A stretch of 6,090 nucleotides of DNA from Giesbergeria sp. (GTDB lineage Bacteria; Pseudomonadota; Gammaproteobacteria; Burkholderiales; Burkholderiaceae_C), in assembly GCA_017987055.1 (NCBI GenBank), contig JAGNUJ010000094.1, positions 1 through 6,090 on the forward strand. The letters run 5' to 3'. The position numbers and the translations under genes were made by a program. The notes below the pieces were generated by a model. That model saw only the letters and a program-made list of their open reading frames with translations, had not been told where the DNA came from and did not search any database. This document shows, piece by piece, positions 1 to 5,039 of this stretch. The number at the start of each line of letters is the position of its first letter. Position 1 is the first letter of the stretch.

Positions 1-36
1 ATCGTGGAACAAGTCAAGGCCAAGCTGGCCGCTTAA
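1..36 (+). CDS. rplT: 50S ribosomal protein L20, C-terminal end (partial)
   Basis: Frame 1 reads IVEQVKAKLAA and then a TAA stop at 34-36. This lysine- and alanine-rich tail is like the C-terminus of ribosomal protein L20, which binds 23S rRNA early in large-subunit assembly. Only 11 residues are inside the window, so the call rests mostly on context: infC-rpmI-rplT stands directly upstream of pheS-pheT in very many proteobacteria. The start and most of the gene lie before position 1. The spacer to pheS is 125 bases and contains a terminator-like hairpin, so pheS may be partly separated from the ribosomal protein transcript. Confidence 0.75.
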   Translation: MVEQVKAKLAA

Positions 37-51
37 GTTCTCAGCTTGCAA

Positions 52-78
52 CTATCTTTTTGATAGCTGTTAGCGCAT
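52..78 (+). repeat. Small hairpin and partial copy of a dispersed tagcgc repeat
   Basis: A 5-bp hairpin (ctatc at 52-56, gatag at 62-66, loop of five T) runs into tagctgttagcgca at 64-77. That string closely matches the left arm of the pheS-pheT spacer hairpin (gagctgctagcgca at 1225-1238) and the reverse complement of its right arm (tagctactagcgca). I read it as a decayed or half copy of the same repeat family. Similar elements recur between genes of Comamonadaceae as far as I recall, but I could not search for this. Confidence 0.4.
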
Positions 79-84
79 ACACAG

Positions 85-127
85 CAAGGGCTAGCGCTTG
101 AAAAGGCACTAGCCCTTGTTTCTTTTT
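85..127 (+). terminator. Rho-independent terminator-like hairpin between rplT and pheS
   Basis: The arm caagggctag (85-94) and the arm ctagcccttg (109-118) are a perfect 10-bp inverted repeat around a 14-base loop. They are followed by the T-rich tract tttctttttc (118-127 region). This is the layout of an intrinsic terminator after rplT, possibly leaky because the T tract is interrupted and pheS starts only 35 bases later. No ATG-started leader peptide rich in phenylalanine precedes it, so it does not look like the pheM-type attenuator of enteric bacteria. Confidence 0.6.
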
Positions 128-161
128 CAGAGCGAAATAAGACACGAAGTAAGAGCGAATA

Positions 162-1214
162 ATGAACGAGTTGGACTCCTTGGTTGAAAGCGCGCAGCAG
201 TTGTTTGCCAGCAGCGCCACCCCTGCCGATTTGGAAAATGCAAAAGCCCAGTTTCTGGGCAAGTCCGGTCGTGTGACCGAGCTGATGAAAGGCATGGCGC
301 AGCTTTCCGTGGAGGAGAAAAAATCCCGCGGCGCGGCCATCAACGTCGCCAAGCAGGCTATCGAGGCCGCTTTGACCGCCCGCCGCCAAGCGTTGGCCGA
401 GGCCGAACTGCAATTGCAGCTCAAAGCCGAGGCGCTCGATGTCAGTCTGCCCGGTCGCCAGCGCGGCCAAGGCGGTTTGCATCCGGTGTCGCTGACGCTG
501 GAGCGCATCGAAGGTATTTTTGGCTCGATGGGTTTTGACGTCGCCGAAGGCCCGGAGATTGAAACCGACTGGTTTAACTTCACCGCACTCAATACGCCCG
601 AAGACCACCCGGCGCGCTCGATGCACGACACGTTTTATGTCGAAGGCGGCCCCGAAAACGCCCCCAACTTGCTGCGCACCCACACCAGCCCGGTGCAAGT
701 GCGCTACGCCGTGCAGCATGTCAAAAAGCACCGCGCGTTGCTGGATGCTGGCCAGCCGATGCCCGAAATCCGCGTCATCGTGCCCGGCCGCACCTACCGC
801 GTCGATAGCGATGCGACGCATTCGCCGATGTTCCACCAGTGCGAAGGCCTGTGGATTGGCGAGAATGTCAGCTTTAAAGACCTGAAGGTGGTTTTTACCG
901 ATTTTTGCCGCACCTTTTTTGAGTCCGACGACTTGGTGCTGCGCTTTCGCCCGAGCTTTTTCCCGTTCACCGAGCCCAGCGCTGAGATTGACATCCAGTT
1001 CCAAGCCGGGCCGCTGGCGGGTCGTTGGCTGGAGGTGGCCGGCTCCGGCCAAGTCCACCCGAACGTGGTGCGCAACATGGGCCTAGACCCCGAAAAATAC
1101 ATTGGCTTTGCCTTTGGCATGGGCCCCGACCGCCTGACCATGCTGCGTTACGGCGTGAACGATCTGCGCCTGTTTTTTGACGGCGATGTCCGTTTCCTCT
1201 CGCAGTTTCAATAA
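162..1214 (+). CDS. pheS: Phenylalanyl-tRNA synthetase alpha subunit
   Basis: This 350-residue protein is the catalytic subunit of the cytoplasmic alpha2-beta2 phenylalanyl-tRNA synthetase, which charges tRNA-Phe with phenylalanine using ATP. Residues 1 to about 100 are the charged helical N-terminal coiled coil that contacts tRNA. The class II catalytic domain follows, with HTSPVQ at 174-179, motif 2 around GRTYR (209-213) and [11 protein letters not shown], the [17 protein letters not shown] block, and motif 3 in [13 protein letters not shown] near the C-terminus. Ala317 in GFAFGMG corresponds to Ala294 of the E. coli enzyme, which sets the size of the amino acid pocket, so normal specificity is expected. 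It is somewhat longer than the 327-residue E. coli protein, mainly through an insert around [11 protein letters not shown] after HTSPVQVR. The ATG at 162 has only a weak purine-rich stretch upstream, but it gives the family N-terminus. PheT is its partner, 119 bases downstream. Confidence 0.97.
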   Translation: MNELDSLVESAQQLFASSATPADLENAKAQFLGKSGRVTELMKGMAQLSVEEKKSRGAAINVAKQAIEAALTARRQALAEAELQLQLKAEALDVSLPGRQRGQGGLHPVSLTLERIEGIFGSMGFDVAEGPEIETDWFNFTALNTPEDHPARSMHDTFYVEGGPENAPNLLRTHTSPVQVRYAVQHVKKHRALLDAGQPMPEIRVIVPGRTYRVDSDATHSPMFHQCEGLWIGENVSFKDLKVVFTDFCRTFFESDDLVLRFRPSFFPFTEPSAEIDIQFQAGPLAGRWLEVAGSGQVHPNVVRNMGLDPEKYIGFAFGMGPDRLTMLRYGVNDLRLFFDGDVRFLSQFQ

Positions 1215-1225
1215 TATAAAAAGTG

Positions 1226-1309
1226 AGCTGCTAGCGCACGCATCTATTAGGTTTCAAGCTGTTTTGATGCTGAAACCGTTTAAAAACGTGCGCTAGTAGC
1301 TATTTTTTT
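1226..1309 (+). repeat. Nested hairpin repeat with T tract, between pheS and pheT
   Basis: The arms at 1226-1240 (agctgctagcgcacg) and 1287-1301 (cgtgcgctagtagct) pair over 15 bp with a single G-U position. Inside lies a second perfect 7-bp hairpin, ggtttca at 1250-1256 with tgaaacc at 1271-1277. A run of seven T follows at 1303-1309. The structure resembles an intrinsic terminator, but its size, nested arms and the shared agctnntagcgc core at 64-77 suggest a dispersed palindromic repeat that has settled in the operon. Whether it stops transcription, tunes the PheS to PheT ratio, or only stabilises mRNA ends cannot be told from sequence. The rest of the spacer shows no gene and no convincing promoter. 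Confidence 0.7.
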
Positions 1310-1333
1310 AAGAGCACGCCAAAGAAGTCTGAT

Positions 1334-3778
1334 ATGCAATTTCCTGAATCCTGGTTGCGCGAGTTCTGCAACCCACCCCTCACCACCGCTGAATTGGCCG
1401 AAACCTTGACCATGGGCGGCTTGGAAGTCGAAGAGCTGGTGCCGGTTGCGCCGCCGTTTACCCGCATCGTGGTCGGCGAAATCAAAGACGCGCAGCAGCA
1501 CCCGAATGCCGACCGCCTGCGCGTCTGTCAGGTCGATGCCGGCCAAGGCGAGCTGCTGACCATTGTTTGCGGCGCGCCCAACGCCCGCGTGGGCATCAAA
1601 GTGCCGTGTGCGCTGGTCGGCGCTGAGCTGCCCCCGGGCGCAGACGGCAAGCCGTTTTTGATCAAAGTGGGCAAGCTGCGCGGCGTGGAAAGCCAAGGCA
1701 TGTTGTGCTCGGCGCGCGAGTTGAAAATTGCCGACGATGACGGCGGTTTGCTCGAATTGGCCGCTGATGCGCCGATTGGCCAAGACATTCGCGTGCATTT
1801 GAATTTGGATGACACGCTGCTGACGCTCAAACTCACGCCCAATTTGGCGCATGCGCTGAGCGTGTACGGCGTGGCGCGCGAGCTGTCTGCCTTGACCGGC
1901 GCACCGCTGAAGGCGCTGGAGTTCCCGTGCGTCGCCGCTGGGCACAGCGACGAGTTGGCCGCCACCATCAGCGCGCCCGATTTGTGCGGGCGCTTTTCGG
2001 GTCGCATCGTGCGCGGTGTCAATCCGCGTGCCGCGACGCCGCAGTGGATGGTCGATCGCTTGGCGCGCTGCGGCCAGCGCAGCGTGGCGCCGTTGGTGGA
2101 TATCTCCAACTACGTGATGTTTGAGCTGGGGCGGCCATCGCATATTTTTGACCTCGACAAAATCCACGGCGGCCTCGATGTGCGCTGGGGCGTGGCCGGC
2201 GAGCAGCTCAAGCTGCTCAACGGCAACACCGTCACTGTGGACGGCCAAGTCGGCGTGATTGCCGATGAGCGCCAAATCGAGTCGCTGGCCGGCATCATGG
2301 GCGGCGACGCCACCGCCGTCACCGACGAGACGCAGAACGTCTACATCGAAGCCGCTTTCTGGTGGCCCAAGGCGATTGCAGGGCGCTCGCGCCGCTACAA
2401 CTTCTCCACCGACGCCGGCCACCGCTTTGAGCGCGGCGTCGATCCGCAGCACACGGTGGAGCACATCGAGCGCATCACCGCCTTGGTACAAGCCATTTGC
2501 GGCGGCAGCGCCGGCCCGATCAGCGACGTGCAAACCGCTTTGCCGCCCGCCCGCCCGGTGACGCTGCGCGTTGCCCGCGCCGAGCGCGTGATCGGCATGC
2601 CACTGAGCCAAGCCCAATGCGCTGACGCGCTGGCACGTTTGGGCCTGCCGCTGACGCAGGATGAGGCCAACGGCACGCTGACGGTGACGCCGCCGTCCTA
2701 CCGCTTTGACATCACGATTGAAGAAGATTTGATTGAAGAAGTGGCGCGCATGGTCGGCTACAACCAGCTGCCGACCACGCCGCCGCTGGCACCGATCACG
2801 CCCAAGCTGCGCGCTGAGAACCAGCGCAGCAGTTTTGCCGTGCGCCGCCAGTTGGCCGGTTTGGGCTACCAAGAAACCATCAACTTCAGCTTTGTCGATG
2901 AGCGCTGGGAGCACGAGCTGGCCGGCAACCCGCAGCCGATCAAGCTGCTGAATCCGATTGCCAGCCAAATGGGCGTGATGCGCTCGTCGTTGCTGGGCTC
3001 GTTGCTACAGGTTTTGAAGTTCAACCTCGACCGCCGCGCCGACAGCGTGCGCGTGTTTGAGCTGGGCCGAGCGTTTTTGCGTGATGCCTCGGTGCGCAAT
3101 ACAGACACCACTGTCGAAGGCTTTGACCAGCCGATGCGCGTCGCCGGCTTGGCCTGTGGCCCGGTCGACATGCTGCAGTGGGGACGCAAAGAGCAGGGCG
3201 TGGATTTCTTTGACGTCAAAGGCGATGTCGAAGCTTTGCTGGCACCGCTGCAAGCGCAGTTTGAGCCTGCTACGCACCCGGCGATGCACCCTGGCCGCTG
3301 CGCGCGCGTGCTGCTGGACGGCCGCGCCATTGGCTTTATCGGCGAGCTGCACCCGCAGTGGCGCCAGTCGTGGGAGCTGGCGCTGGCGCCGGTGATGTTC
3401 GAGCTGGAACTGGACGCCGTGTTGCAACGCGCTGTGCCCGTTTTCAAAGCGGTACCCAAGCACCAAAGCGTTGAGCGTGATTTGGCGGTGGTGGTGCCCG
3501 AAAGCGTCACCTACGCCCAAGTGCTGGCCGCGGTCACGGCTGCGGTACCGGCGACGTTGCTGCGCAAAACCGTGTTGTTTGACGTCTACCGCGCCAAACC
3601 GGTGAAAGCCGGCGAAGTGGCACCGACCACCGGCTTGGCCGCCGGCGAAAAGAGCTTGGCGGTGCGCCTGACGCTGGGCAGCGACGCCGCCACCTTGACC
3701 GATACCGACATCGACACCGCCATGCAAGCTGTGGTGGCGCAAGTGAGCGCGCAAACCGGCGCTCGCTTACGGATTTAA
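1334..3778 (+). CDS. pheT: Phenylalanyl-tRNA synthetase beta subunit
   Basis: This 814-residue protein is the large subunit of phenylalanyl-tRNA synthetase; it binds tRNA-Phe and hydrolyses mischarged Tyr-tRNA-Phe. The N-terminus [11 protein letters not shown] and the GLEVEEL motif are typical of the family. An OB-fold tRNA-binding domain follows from about residue 42 ([15 protein letters not shown]) to 150. The B3/B4 editing domain spans roughly 210-400, with the probable editing residues His270 (PSHIFD), Glu339 (NVYIEAAF) and Thr359 ([12 protein letters not shown]). The B5 domain (about 405-480) contains [19 protein letters not shown], and a catalytic-like core follows. The ferredoxin-fold anticodon-binding domain runs from about 704 ([18 protein letters not shown]) to the end. 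E. coli PheT has 795 residues, so this copy is full length. The ATG at 1334 has a modest purine-rich stretch (aaagaag) just upstream. ihfA begins 32 bases after the stop. Confidence 0.97.
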   Translation: MQFPESWLREFCNPPLTTAELAETLTMGGLEVEELVPVAPPFTRIVVGEIKDAQQHPNADRLRVCQVDAGQGELLTIVCGAPNARVGIKVPCALVGAELPPGADGKPFLIKVGKLRGVESQGMLCSARELKIADDDGGLLELAADAPIGQDIRVHLNLDDTLLTLKLTPNLAHALSVYGVARELSALTGAPLKALEFPCVAAGHSDELAATISAPDLCGRFSGRIVRGVNPRAATPQWMVDRLARCGQRSVAPLVDISNYVMFELGRPSHIFDLDKIHGGLDVRWGVAGEQLKLLNGNTVTVDGQVGVIADERQIESLAGIMGGDATAVTDETQNVYIEAAFWWPKAIAGRSRRYNFSTDAGHRFERGVDPQHTVEHIERITALVQAICGGSAGPISDVQTALPPARPVTLRVARAERVIGMPLSQAQCADALARLGLPLTQDEANGTLTVTPPSYRFDITIEEDLIEEVARMVGYNQLPTTPPLAPITPKLRAENQRSSFAVRRQLAGLGYQETINFSFVDERWEHELAGNPQPIKLLNPIASQMGVMRSSLLGSLLQVLKFNLDRRADSVRVFELGRAFLRDASVRNTDTTVEGFDQPMRVAGLACGPVDMLQWGRKEQGVDFFDVKGDVEALLAPLQAQFEPATHPAMHPGRCARVLLDGRAIGFIGELHPQWRQSWELALAPVMFELELDAVLQRAVPVFKAVPKHQSVERDLAVVVPESVTYAQVLAAVTAAVPATLLRKTVLFDVYRAKPVKAGEVAPTTGLAAGEKSLAVRLTLGSDAATLTDTDIDTAMQAVVAQVSAQTGARLRI

Positions 3779-3798
3779 ATCGCAGTACCAGCAAAAAC

Positions 3799-3803
3799 GG
3801 AGG
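3799..3803 (+). promoter_or_regulatory. Ribosome binding site of ihfA that fixes a GTG start
   Basis: A strong GGAGG stands 7 bases before the GTG at 3811. The only other nearby GTG (3806-3808) is followed by a stop after one codon, and the first in-frame ATG is at residue 37, inside the conserved domain. The GTG at 3811 is therefore the start. Confidence 0.8.
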
Positions 3804-3810
3804 CCGTGAC

Positions 3811-4137
3811 GTGATTGAATTTGCCGTAGAAAGTCTGGAAACCCCAGCCCTGACCAAAGCCCAACTGGCCGATTTGCTGTTTGAGCAAATTGGCCTGAAC
3901 AAGCGCGAATCGAAAGAGATGATTGATGCGTTTTTTGATCTGATGGCGCAAAAACTCATCGACGGGACGGATGTGAAGTTGTCGGGCTTTGGCAATTTTC
4001 AGATCCGCACCAAAGCGCCGCGTCCGGGGCGCAACCCGCGCACCGGCGAGGCGATTCCGATCAAGGCGCGCCGGGTGGTGACGTTTCACGCCAGCAGCAA
4101 GCTGAAAGAGCAGATTCAAAACGCCCCCGCCGGCTGA
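3811..4137 (+). CDS. ihfA: Integration host factor alpha subunit
   Basis: This 108-residue protein is the alpha half of the IHF heterodimer, a nucleoid-associated protein that bends DNA sharply at specific sites and helps in recombination, replication and sigma-54 promoter activation. It begins with about 12 residues beyond the E. coli start, then [20 protein letters not shown], the conserved helix pair, the hinge VKLSGFGNF (55-63), and the beta-arm with GRNPRTGE (73-80). Pro76 matches Pro65 of E. coli IHF-alpha, the residue that intercalates in the minor groove. The [18 protein letters not shown] block separates it from HU and agrees with the alpha subunit. It lies 32 bases after pheT, the conserved pheST-ihfA order, so co-transcription with pheT is likely. 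The C-terminus NAPAG is short and polar. Confidence 0.96.
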   Translation: MIEFAVESLETPALTKAQLADLLFEQIGLNKRESKEMIDAFFDLMAQKLIDGTDVKLSGFGNFQIRTKAPRPGRNPRTGEAIPIKARRVVTFHASSKLKEQIQNAPAG

Positions 4138-4156
4138 AGTGGAATATAGGCCGTAC

Positions 4157-4216
4157 GGGTCAGCAAACTGCAAACTGCAGCTGCTATAAGCGCCATTGCT
4201 TTGCAGTTTTGTACCC
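4157..4216 (+). terminator. Hairpin in the ihfA-merR spacer, possible terminator or repeat
   Basis: The arm aaactgcaa (4165-4173) pairs with ttgcagttt (4201-4209), and outer gggt (4157-4160) pairs with accc (4213-4216) across a small internal loop. Within it are a tandem caaactg (4164-4170, 4171-4177) and cagctgctataagcgcc, which looks like a diverged form of the tagcgc repeat seen earlier in the window. Only four T follow the inner stem, so termination after ihfA is possible but not strongly supported. Confidence 0.45.
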
Positions 4217-4225
4217 ACTTTTAAT
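4196..4225 (+). promoter_or_regulatory. Weak candidate promoter for the merR-type gene
   Basis: A -10-like TTTAAT (4220-4225, one mismatch to TATAAT) is preceded, with an 18-base spacer, by TTGCTT (4196-4201), a poor -35. Transcription would begin near 4232, leaving only about 8 bases before the ATG. The -35 match is only three of six, so this is a suggestion. Confidence 0.25.
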
Positions 4226-4239
4226 GTGCCGCCCTTGCT

Positions 4240-4704
4240 ATGCAGCTTCCGCTTATTCCTGCAAAACGCTATTTCACGATTGGTGAGGTCGCGCAGTTGT
4301 GTGGTGTCAAACCGCATGTGCTGCGCTATTGGGAGCAAGAATTTACCCAGCTGCGGCCGATGAAGCGGCGCGGCAACCGGCGCTATTACCAGCACCATGA
4401 GGTGCTGATGATTCGCCGTATCCGCGATTTGTTGTATGACGAGGGCTTCACCATCGTCGGCGCGCGCAATAAGCTGCGCGAAGCGTCCAACCTGTCGCCA
4501 GCGCAAGAAGGTGCATTGGATGGCAAAGTGGTAGCGGAAAACTTTGATGCCGATGCGATGGAGGAATATGTGCCGCTGCCAGCGCTTTTGGACACCACCG
4601 ATAGCAGCTGCGCGGCGCTGACTTCGGCACCGGTGTTGGGTGATATGGCTGCGCTGCGCCAAGAATTGTTGGACATCCGCGCCTTACTGGCCGGAGATGA
4701 GTGA
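4240..4704 (+). CDS. MerR-family transcriptional regulator, short, effector unknown
   Basis: This 154-residue protein has a MerR-type winged helix at its N-terminus: YFTIGEVAQLCGVKPHVLRY (11-30) is the helix-turn-helix, WEQEF follows, and the wing contains RRGNRRYY (43-50) and then a helix with RRIRDLLYDEGFTI. It resembles the MlrA-like subgroup more than the metal sensors. There is no cysteine cluster; the only cysteines are Cys21 in the HTH and one in DSSCAAL, so metal sensing is unlikely. The C-terminal 70 residues are acidic and variable, ending in a probable helix, MAALRQELLDIRALLAG, perhaps for dimerisation; there is no room for a cobalamin-binding domain. A gene like this beside ihfA is common in Burkholderiales as I recall, but its targets are not known to me. 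The ATG at 4240 has no clear ribosome binding site, and an in-frame stop lies just upstream with no other start between, so the mRNA may be nearly leaderless. Confidence 0.88.
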   Translation: MQLPLIPAKRYFTIGEVAQLCGVKPHVLRYWEQEFTQLRPMKRRGNRRYYQHHEVLMIRRIRDLLYDEGFTIVGARNKLREASNLSPAQEGALDGKVVAENFDADAMEEYVPLPALLDTTDSSCAALTSAPVLGDMAALRQELLDIRALLAGDE

Positions 4705-4713
4705 TTTACGGCT

Positions 4714-4719
4714 TATAAT
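4714..4719 (+). promoter_or_regulatory. -10 box of the tRNA-Pro promoter
   Basis: A perfect TATAAT lies 11 bases before the tRNA, in the 26-base gap after the MerR stop. With the usual spacing, transcription would start near 4726 and leave a 5' leader of only about 5 bases for RNase P. At the expected -35 distance (about 4691-4697, inside the end of the merR-type gene) the sequence is ccggaga, which does not match TTGACA. Confidence 0.6.
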
Positions 4720-4730
4720 CGCAGGCTTGT

Positions 4731-4807
4731 CGGTGTGTGGCGCAGCCTGGTAGCGCACTTGCATGGGGTGCAAGGGGTCGAAGGTTCGAATCCTTTCACA
4801 CCGACCA
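4731..4807 (+). tRNA. tRNA-Pro (anticodon GGG)
   Basis: The 77 bases fold as a complete cloverleaf with an encoded CCA end. The acceptor arm pairs cggtgtg (4731-4737) with cacaccg (4797-4803). The D stem is gcgc/gcgc (4740-4743, 4753-4756). The anticodon stem is cttgc/gcaag (4758-4762, 4770-4774) with loop atggggt and anticodon GGG at 4765-4767. The T arm gaagg/ccttt, with one G-U pair, encloses ttcgaat (4785-4791). The G after the anticodon and the overall sequence match the proline isoacceptor that reads CCC and CCU. The gene is intact although it adjoins an integrase gene, as expected when an element inserts at a tRNA 3' end and restores it. Confidence 0.96.
4780..4807 (+). other. Probable attachment site (attL core) at the tRNA-Pro 3' end
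   Basis: Integrases of this arm-binding type usually recombine at the T arm to CCA part of a tRNA gene, leaving an identical copy at the far end of the element. The integrase begins 232 bases downstream and reads away from the tRNA. The exact crossover cannot be fixed because the second copy is outside the window; the shared core might start further left or run into the terminator downstream. The coordinates mark the T arm through CCA as the best estimate. Confidence 0.45.
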
Positions 4808-4820
4808 TTAGATGAAACAG

Positions 4821-4853
4821 AACCCGCCAACCGGAAACAGTTGGCGGGTTTTT
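4821..4853 (+). terminator. Rho-independent terminator of tRNA-Pro
   Basis: The arm cccgccaac (4823-4831) and the arm gttggcggg (4840-4848) form a perfect 9-bp GC-rich stem, extended by AA/TT at the base to 11 bp, with an 8-base loop and five T at 4849-4853. It lies 14 bases after the CCA end and should end the tRNA transcript before the integrase. If the attachment core ends inside the tRNA, this terminator belongs to the incoming element rather than to the original chromosome. Confidence 0.88.
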
Positions 4854-4916
4854 CATTGGGGAAACGCCTAGCAACTGTGCAGCAAAGGCCAGCGGGATAC
4901 ACTACCAGCCACCTTA

Positions 4917-5017
4917 AAACGGGGGAACAAACGGGGGAACAACTGGCGCAAGTGGGGGTAAACGGGGATTTTGTTCCCCCGTTCCCCTCTGTAGACGGCC
5001 ATTCCCGCTGTTCCCCC
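4917..5017. repeat. Symmetric array of G tracts and C tracts upstream of the integrase
   Basis: aaacgggggaacaa occurs twice (4917-4930, 4929-4942), giving an exact 12-base tandem. Two looser copies follow, aagtgggggtaaac (4950-4963) and aaacggggattttg (4960-4973 region). Then come four C tracts on the same strand, after TT at 4974, 4982, 5002 and 5011. aacgggggaacaa at 4930-4942 and ttgttcccccgtt at 4971-4983 are a perfect 13-base inverted repeat. The four G runs and four C runs are placed almost evenly about a centre near 4971. These are candidate arm-type binding sites of the integrase or operator sites for its control; that role is inferred from position. No gene is seen in 4854-5039. Confidence 0.65.
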
Positions 5018-5025
5018 ATCCCATT

Positions 5026-5030
5026 GGAGG
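5026..5030 (+). promoter_or_regulatory. Ribosome binding site of the integrase
   Basis: GGAGG lies 9 bases before the ATG at 5040, within ttggaggag. No start codon lies in frame just upstream, so this site supports 5040 as the start. Confidence 0.8.
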
Positions 5031-5039
5031 AGCTGCACC

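Noticed and set aside
116..160. Leader peptide from TTG at 116 with phenylalanine codons
   Set aside because: It would start within the right arm of the hairpin and so lie after the structure it should control, has no ribosome site, and has only two phenylalanine codons.
1280..2968. Long minus-strand open frame of 562 codons opposite pheT
   Set aside because: It lies fully antisense to a certain pheT, its composition is rich in Arg, His, Gln and Ala as expected from reading GC-biased codons backwards, and it shows no family motif. The same applies to the minus-strand frames at 33-1058, 3005-3754 and 3775-4662.
4898..4903. TACACT as a -10 box for the integrase
   Set aside because: Only four of six bases match and the region at 4875-4880 (ctgtgc) gives no usable -35. 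No int promoter can be supported from sequence.
4917..4987. Possible CRISPR-like or iteron array
   Set aside because: The repeat is only 12 to 14 bases, has two exact tandem copies with no unique spacer between them, then inverted copies. There is no cas or replication gene in view, and position before an integrase fits binding sites better.
4684..5019. Minus-strand frame crossing the tRNA-Pro gene
   Set aside because: Its middle (RIRTFDPLHPMQVRYQAAP) is just the translation of the tRNA-Pro reverse complement, a common false gene in annotations. The frame also runs through the terminator and G-tract array.
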